Shown one piece after another: positions 59,190 to 64,000 of a DNA stretch of 64,000 bases. Under the pieces are notes generated by a model that saw only the letters and a program-made list of their open reading frames with translations, did no database searches and was not told where the DNA came from. The first letter of the stretch is position 1; every line of letters starts with the position of its first letter. The translations under genes were made by a program, and so were the position numbers. The stretch is taken from contig JAAKEZ010000001.1 in the NCBI GenBank assembly GCA_018475625.1, forward strand, positions 1-64,000, written 5' to 3'. The DNA comes from Candidatus Bathyarchaeota archaeon A05DMB-2. GTDB taxonomy: Archaea; Thermoproteota; Bathyarchaeia; Bathyarchaeales; Bathycorpusculaceae.

Positions 59190-60167
59190 TCAGAACAGAG
59201 TCAGGTCAACCCCGATTCTCTTAGACAACGCAGGAAGGTCATTCAAGACATAAACGAAGGCGTATCCTCTCCATCTGCCCCAACGCTGCTCCGCCACCTT
59301 CTTAAGTGCCGGTATCACGTCTCGCGGGTTTTCAGGCTCTTTGTCGTAGAACAGGACATGGAAGATTTTGGCGCTCCAAACGTCAAGTGGAAAACCCATC
59401 CTTGGCATCACGAGCTCCGCGGAGTAGTCGCCGATTCCCCGAAGCGTCAAAAGCTTCTTTTTCGCTTCTTCAGGCTCCATAGCCCACAACTCATCCATCG
59501 TGGGAAAATCGTCTTTCAAAACCTCAGCAATGGCTACGAGGTTGCCGGCGCGGTAGCCCAGCTTAGCCTTTGTCTGCAACTCCTTAACCGATTTGGCAGC
59601 AATCGTTTCGGCAGACGGCCAGTACCGCATGGTCTTTCCATCAAAACTAGCTTTGTCCCCGAAATACTCGACCAGCAGATCCATCATCTGATTGCTCCGC
59701 TTCATGGGCGCCATCTGCAATGTCACCGCCAGAATCAACGCAGGAAACAGTTCAGGCCACCCGACGGTGTGCATACCATACAGGTCCTTGACCACGCCAC
59801 GCAGAATGTCGTCCCTCCGGCTGAGCCTGTAGAACTCTGTCAAGTCCTCTTCGGCTTTCAAGGCTCTCTTCACCATGCGCGTTATGCCCTGCTTCTCCAA
59901 ATTGCCCACTTTGGCTTTGGAGTAGACGGCGCAGTGCATCCGCGGCTTCTGCAACGTTCCCGTAGACCAGATTTTTAAACCTAAAAGTTCGCCGTTGAAC
60001 CGCGTCACCGTCCAGCAGACGCCGTCTTCGAAGATCTCGTCGGGTGTGGACCACCACCAACCCGCAGGCTTATGCAACGTAAGCTCAAAACTGTAGGGCG
60101 GAACCGCATCAAACTCAACCGAAAATGTTTCCTTCAAAAGCAAAACCATAACACCAGCCATACTCAA
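59190..60167 (-). CDS. HhH-GPD DNA glycosylase (AlkA/OGG-like)
   Basis: The C-terminal helix-hairpin-helix-GPD domain is clear: LLTLRGIGDYSAELVMPRMG (hairpin) and FPLDVWSAKIFHVLFY, whose Asp is the catalytic position. The N-terminal about 110 residues form an AlkA/OGG-like beta domain (SFELTLHKPAGWWWSTPDE). No cysteines for a 4Fe-4S cluster are at the C-terminus, unlike MutY/EndoIII. Excision of alkylated or oxidised purines is expected. Confidence 0.82.
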   Translation of the reverse strand: MSMAGVMVLLLKETFSVEFDAVPPYSFELTLHKPAGWWWSTPDEIFEDGVCWTVTRFNGELLGLKIWSTGTLQKPRMHCAVYSKAKVGNLEKQGITRMVKRALKAEEDLTEFYRLSRRDDILRGVVKDLYGMHTVGWPELFPALILAVTLQMAPMKRSNQMMDLLVEYFGDKASFDGKTMRYWPSAETIAAKSVKELQTKAKLGYRAGNLVAIAEVLKDDFPTMDELWAMEPEEAKKKLLTLRGIGDYSAELVMPRMGFPLDVWSAKIFHVLFYDKEPENPRDVIPALKKVAEQRWGRWRGYAFVYVLNDLPALSKRIGVDLTLF

Positions 60168-60242
60168 GAAAAACTAAACCTGCTGTATATAAGGAAGGGG
60201 ATAGCCCCCTCAGGGAGAGGCATCACCGAAATGTTAGCGCTT

Positions 60243-61778
60243 TTAGCTGGTTTGGTTCCAGTAGTAAACTTGGCGGTATCTTCCTGTGGCAGGGTACGCC
60301 GGGTCATCATAGACTATATCTAATCTTGAGCCATATTGCTGCAGCTTACTTTGAAGCTGTGCCCAAATTTGTTGTGAAGTGATGTCTGCGCTCCACAAGC
60401 CCCATATGGTGTCGTCTGGACGACGCATACCCCACCCATAGTTATTGGGCAGGACCAGCGCGGCGTCGGCTTTGACCCCGCCATGAACCACCCCTGGGTT
60501 CTGCACCACCTCGTTCCAGAAACACTCCAACGCCTGAAAATGCTCAGGCTGCAAAATCCCGTATGGCCCAGTCATGTTTTCAGCGTAATTAAACACCACA
60601 ACGTATTCCGCGCCACACTCATACGCCGTACGCATCTGACTATAGATTTCATCGCTGCTTGCCAAATATGGCCATTCCGTGTACTTCCACGTTATTATCG
60701 CACCCCAACTTTTACTCTGCAAGTTCGCTGCTCCTCTGGCGAGACCAATTTCTTGGGCAACCGTGTTGTTCCAACCAAGCTGGGCAAGCACAACGTCATA
60801 GCCGCTCAAGTAATCCCACCAGTAAAGGGCATAATCAGAAGTTAAAATCGTGACCGATTGGTTGCCCAGCCACTCTAAAGTGTCATGGGTATTACTAACG
60901 AATATTTTTGCTGCCTCGTCGCAATTCTTAATCGGGCTCTTGGCTAGAATTGCACTGTAAGACTCCACTTGAGAGATTCGGTCGCTTCCGTTTTCCACTG
61001 TAAACAGAACATTGGCTGGGTGTTCCTGAACCGTGATGGTACCATTAGGACAATAAGTAATAATCGTGGTGTTTGATAGTGGAACCCACACCGCTGTGGT
61101 TCCGTTTGGGTAATTTGTAATTGGATTTTCTGGGCGAGGCATGTTAGGTATCTCCTCAATGATTTTTCCATATGGGTCAATTATTTGAAGAATGCCATTT
61201 TTTGATACGTCCTCGATAGAGTATGATGCTCTAACGGTGCCATCCGCGTAATAAATTATGTCTGAATAGCCTGTGGCTGTGACATTTGATTCTATTTGGA
61301 CTGTGACATCGGATCCTATTTCAATGCCGCCCATACTAAGCTTTAATATGTGGGTGCCGTTCACTGACAAATCCAGATAGGTATCAAGCATTTTTCCGCC
61401 CGGTTCGTCACCGTAGTAAATTCCGAGGAACTTGCTACCCCATCTTTGCTTGGCGGCTTCAATCCATGCTATCCAGTCATCTGTCTGATAAGCCTTGTCC
61501 ACACCTGAATATACCAAAAAATTCAGTCCCATGGAGGTTGCGTAATCGCCTATCTCATTGATAGCGTTTGCGTCACGCTGTAAGGCTCCTGACTGTAAAA
61601 CGAAAAGGTTAGTGTAATTCTTCACTTTGTCGATGAGCAATTTGGCTTCCACCGTGGTGTCCCCGCCGAATGTGACGCCGACATAGAAGGGTTTCGCACG
61701 TGGAGAAAAAACAACAAACATGGCGACCAATACGAGGGCTATTAGCAGTATCGCAGCGAGTATGAAGACTCGTTTCAT
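60243..61778 (-). CDS. Secreted or anchored, sequon-rich protein, probable TIM-barrel hydrolase-like
   Basis: An N-terminal hydrophobic helix (VFILAAILLIALVLVAMFVVF) acts as signal or anchor. The extracytoplasmic part carries more than ten N-x-S/T sequons (for example NYT, NGT, NVT, NTT, NQS, NMT), suggesting heavy N-glycosylation. Segments such as FYVGVTFGGDTTVEAKLLIDKVKNY, KFLGIYYGDEPGG and GAIITWKYTEWPY resemble glycoside-hydrolase-like barrels; acidic residues in YYGDEPGG may be catalytic. The C-terminus has GWGMRRPDDTIWGLW. Specificity is unknown. Confidence 0.6.
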   Translation of the reverse strand: MKRVFILAAILLIALVLVAMFVVFSPRAKPFYVGVTFGGDTTVEAKLLIDKVKNYTNLFVLQSGALQRDANAINEIGDYATSMGLNFLVYSGVDKAYQTDDWIAWIEAAKQRWGSKFLGIYYGDEPGGKMLDTYLDLSVNGTHILKLSMGGIEIGSDVTVQIESNVTATGYSDIIYYADGTVRASYSIEDVSKNGILQIIDPYGKIIEEIPNMPRPENPITNYPNGTTAVWVPLSNTTIITYCPNGTITVQEHPANVLFTVENGSDRISQVESYSAILAKSPIKNCDEAAKIFVSNTHDTLEWLGNQSVTILTSDYALYWWDYLSGYDVVLAQLGWNNTVAQEIGLARGAANLQSKSWGAIITWKYTEWPYLASSDEIYSQMRTAYECGAEYVVVFNYAENMTGPYGILQPEHFQALECFWNEVVQNPGVVHGGVKADAALVLPNNYGWGMRRPDDTIWGLWSADITSQQIWAQLQSKLQQYGSRLDIVYDDPAYPATGRYRQVYYWNQTS

Positions 61779-61869
61779 TAGGGCGCCATCCTGGGCACAT
61801 CGCCCATCAGAGCATCGGTTGACCCCTCAGTATTTGTCTGATTTAAATGTTTTCCAGATTTCAGTTAAA

Positions 61870-63765
61870 CTATTTCTTTAACAAGCTCGAGTTTTCTTTC
61901 AGGTATTTTTCTATCTCTTTCTCCGCGTTGTCCGCCCTGATGAAAATCGGCACGTTCTCAATCCCCGTTGCAATGTAGCTGGACAGTAGCCACTCGCCGG
62001 GCGCAAACTCCAACGTCTTCTCCAAGATGCCCTTGTCAATCATGAACGTGTCGCTGACCAGCAAGCGGTCGTAGGGGCGCGGCAAAGTGCCCACAAAGTA
62101 CGTGTGTAACTGCTGCAGCGCATTAGTGTTCAGGTAAGCAATTCGCTGAGTGGCTATGCAAACACCTAAGCCGTACTTGCGTCCCTGCCGAAGCAGCGTC
62201 TCCACATGCGCAGAACATTTGCCGTCGATGCCGCCTTCCTTGCTGCTGATGAACTCCTGCGCCTCGTCGAACACCATGAGAATGTAAGGCTTAACAGTGA
62301 AGCGGCGTTTCCTGCGCACCAGCAAGTCCTGAGTCAACGCGATGGCTAATTCCTTAATGGTGTACGGGTCGCTGATTGAGATTACGACGAGGCTGGTGTC
62401 TTTGTCTTCGAGAAGATCACGGATGCCCTCAACCGTTAATCCTTCAGCGTCGCGGTCCTTCTTCTCACCGCGCTTCTTGAACAAGTCAGCTATGGTGCTT
62501 CGTGTTGTAGCCCATGCGTACAACCCGCTTTTATCGTGGACTTTGAATTTTTCAACCGATGCTCTTGCAACTTCATCGAGGTATGGGACAAAGTCTTCAC
62601 TGACTTCTTGATTCTCGCTTAATCCATGTTTCTCAACGTACTCCCGCACTGCATCATGAATTTCATCAATGGCATTAATGTAATGGCCTTTACCTGTTGA
62701 TTCCTTGCGCTGGTCTTCAAGCTCCTCCATTATCTGGGCGTAAGTGGGAATTTTCTGTTTAGGCTTCGTATAATAAGATAGTTTACCTTGATCGATAACT
62801 GCTTTCAACCCAGTCTTCGTGCGTAAATCGCTCTCATACTCCCGAGGCTTAACAACCGAGTTGAAAAACTGTTCAAGCGAGTCGATTCTGTGCTCGAGAA
62901 TCAGTTTCGCCTTTACACGGGGATCAGCGAGTATGTCCAGCAGAAGAAAAGGGTATTCGCAGCTAATGTCGAAAATCACAATTTTCTTCTCATCCATGTG
63001 CAGCATTATACGCCTCAGCACGTTCGACATCAGGTTGCTTTTTCCGCCGCCGGTAAAAGCGAACACGCCGAAGTGGTATCGAATCAGCTTTTCGAAGTCA
63101 ACGTAGATGGGAATTTTCGTTTCGCTTGCTTCAAACATCTTAATCACGCCCAACCTTGGGTCAACGCGTGCGTCCTCAACCGTCTTTTGGGTGTCAACGC
63201 CCATTTTGGCTGCGATTTTCTGGTTGTACATGCGGTTAATCATCTGGCTGTTTAGGATATAGATTGGGCTACCGACAACGGGGTAAGAGAAGCCTTTGAC
63301 AAATTCGAAGGTGCAGTCAGCGCGGATGATTAAGTCGTAGTTGATGGGGATAGCGTCGATTTGAATCATCATCGTAGATTTGTCGTCTGTCTGCCAATCC
63401 TCCTCGCTCTGCTCGATTATTTCAAACTGCATCGGATAGTAACCGTGGTCGCTTAACCCTCTCAAGCCAAAATGTTCAGGCCAAACACGACTGATTTCCA
63501 TAAGCGTAAAACGCTCAGAAGCCTCGCCAACGTGCTTAAAATTCTTCACAGCCAGCAACATGCCTTCCTCAAGGAGCCCCATCAAGTCCTTCTGGTACTC
63601 AATCTTCACGCGGCACTGGTAGCGTGCGGTGGTTCCTGTGACTTTGGAGTCTCCGCCTTCGGCGCCAGCGTAACGGGGCATAACCGCTGCTAACCGCGCA
63701 TGGAACTTGCCTTCAAAATCGGTGAAACATTCTTTGTTAATGGCTTTCTCTTCTTGCCTGTTCAA
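61870..63765 (-). CDS. HerA-like hexameric ATPase/helicase
   Basis: HerA/FtsK-superfamily ATPases drive DNA end resection with NurA, or translocate DNA. A HAS-barrel-like N-terminal domain (about 25-165) precedes the ATPase: Walker A AFTGGGKSNLM (Gly239-Ser243), VIFDISCEYPFLLLD, Walker B YILMVFDEAQEF, and a sensor region LRQGRKYGLGVCIATQR. Length 631. It overlaps the upstream gene by about 29 bases, so the two are co-translated; HerA partners often lie there. Confidence 0.85.
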   Translation of the reverse strand: MNRQEEKAINKECFTDFEGKFHARLAAVMPRYAGAEGGDSKVTGTTARYQCRVKIEYQKDLMGLLEEGMLLAVKNFKHVGEASERFTLMEISRVWPEHFGLRGLSDHGYYPMQFEIIEQSEEDWQTDDKSTMMIQIDAIPINYDLIIRADCTFEFVKGFSYPVVGSPIYILNSQMINRMYNQKIAAKMGVDTQKTVEDARVDPRLGVIKMFEASETKIPIYVDFEKLIRYHFGVFAFTGGGKSNLMSNVLRRIMLHMDEKKIVIFDISCEYPFLLLDILADPRVKAKLILEHRIDSLEQFFNSVVKPREYESDLRTKTGLKAVIDQGKLSYYTKPKQKIPTYAQIMEELEDQRKESTGKGHYINAIDEIHDAVREYVEKHGLSENQEVSEDFVPYLDEVARASVEKFKVHDKSGLYAWATTRSTIADLFKKRGEKKDRDAEGLTVEGIRDLLEDKDTSLVVISISDPYTIKELAIALTQDLLVRRKRRFTVKPYILMVFDEAQEFISSKEGGIDGKCSAHVETLLRQGRKYGLGVCIATQRIAYLNTNALQQLHTYFVGTLPRPYDRLLVSDTFMIDKGILEKTLEFAPGEWLLSSYIATGIENVPIFIRADNAEKEIEKYLKENSSLLKK

Positions 63766-64000
63766 AGTCTGCTCGCCTCTCCCTGAAAGTGCTCATGTAG
63801 AATATGAACTTCCGTAATTTATGATTATTCAAAATCCAAGTCGCCGTGGTGTCCACCACGCACTTGAACTGGCTGTAATTCCACTTCGCGATTTTATCCG
63901 CGATGAACAGCGCCTTATTATGCCCAAACGCCTCAGGAATGTTCGCGGGCGCCATAGCCACCAACACGCTCATCATCAGGTTCTGCATGCGGTTCGGCAC
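63737..64000 (-). CDS. Partial gene upstream of herA (C-terminal part, runs off the window)
   Basis: The 87 visible codons end in an Arg/Glu-rich helix (TFRERRADFEQARRESH) and include IPEAFGHNKALFIADKIAKWNY and CVVDTTATWILNNHKLRKF. The frame is open to the window edge, so the start lies beyond. The overlap with herA suggests a partner such as a NurA-type nuclease, but the visible part does not prove this. Confidence 0.5.
   Translation of the reverse strand: MPNRMQNLMMSVLVAMAPANIPEAFGHNKALFIADKIAKWNYSQFKCVVDTTATWILNNHKLRKFIFYMSTFRERRADFEQARRESH

Overview
The window is archaeal. It has TATA/BRE-type promoters with several leaderless or short-leader starts, a tRNA-Arg with an intron at position 37/38, MscL, UbiA and FeoB of archaeal type, Dph6 (diphthamide synthesis), HerA, and a tetrahydromethanopterin (H4MPT) synthesis trio. 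H4MPT together with a complete-looking anaerobic corrin pathway, in a moderate-GC genome without methanogenesis genes in view, suggests a Candidatus Bathyarchaeia-like lineage. That placement is inference from gene content; no rRNA is present.

Layout. 1-2000: two tRNAs, MscL and two ribbon-helix-helix proteins. 2034-21527: one tetrapyrrole/B12 supercluster. On the minus strand hemB-hemL-hemC-cobA-hemD, a precorrin-2 dehydrogenase and a domain-swapped CobB/CobQ-like amidotransferase; on the plus strand hemA, a cbiX-cbiC fusion, cbiD, E, T, L, F, G and H; then on the minus strand a NicO-type permease and the cobalt ECF importer cbiMNQO, divergent from a winged-helix regulator across two palindromes. 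21.5-24.1 kb: collapsed sdhA/sdhB remnants and two UbiA prenyltransferases. 24-33.7 kb: small membrane proteins, a GT87-like protein, a B12-binding radical SAM protein, a molybdopterin-domain surface protein, and the H4MPT trio (DUF447, beta-RFAP synthase, dihydropteroate-synthase-like). 34-47.5 kb: a 16-residue lysine-rich microprotein, a tandem ferritin-like protein, a Lon-family protease, Dph6, a PepSY protein, SerA, GlyA, and an iron regulon (DtxR-FeoA, FeoB, and a fragment of a second FeoB). 47.6-54.6 kb: tRNA-Leu, an Lrp regulator, fused fragments of a radical SAM gene and hemE, pirin, membrane proteins, and a frameshifted two-CDGSH protein. 54.6-64 kb: two ABC exporter pairs, an AlkA-like glycosylase, a heavily sequon-decorated secreted protein and HerA.

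How the genes fit together. The cell makes uroporphyrinogen III and siroheme-type precursors, imports cobalt and builds a corrin ring; B12-dependent radical SAM chemistry and H4MPT C1 metabolism (with GlyA and SerA nearby) would use the products. In contrast, a hemE/radical-SAM locus and a fumarate reductase/succinate dehydrogenase locus are reduced to fragments, consistent with loss of heme-dependent respiration while B12 is retained.

The most unusual signals are: (1) genes whose conserved N-terminus is encoded but which lack ATG/GTG/TTG, most clearly cbiH, which begins at an ATA where an ATGA stop-start overlap would be expected; (2) 'collapsed' genes that keep one or both ends but lose the middle; (3) one-base disruptions in short A-runs in three other genes; (4) microproteins and two candidate non-coding RNAs. 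Sequencing or assembly error must be excluded before biological meaning is given to items 1-3.
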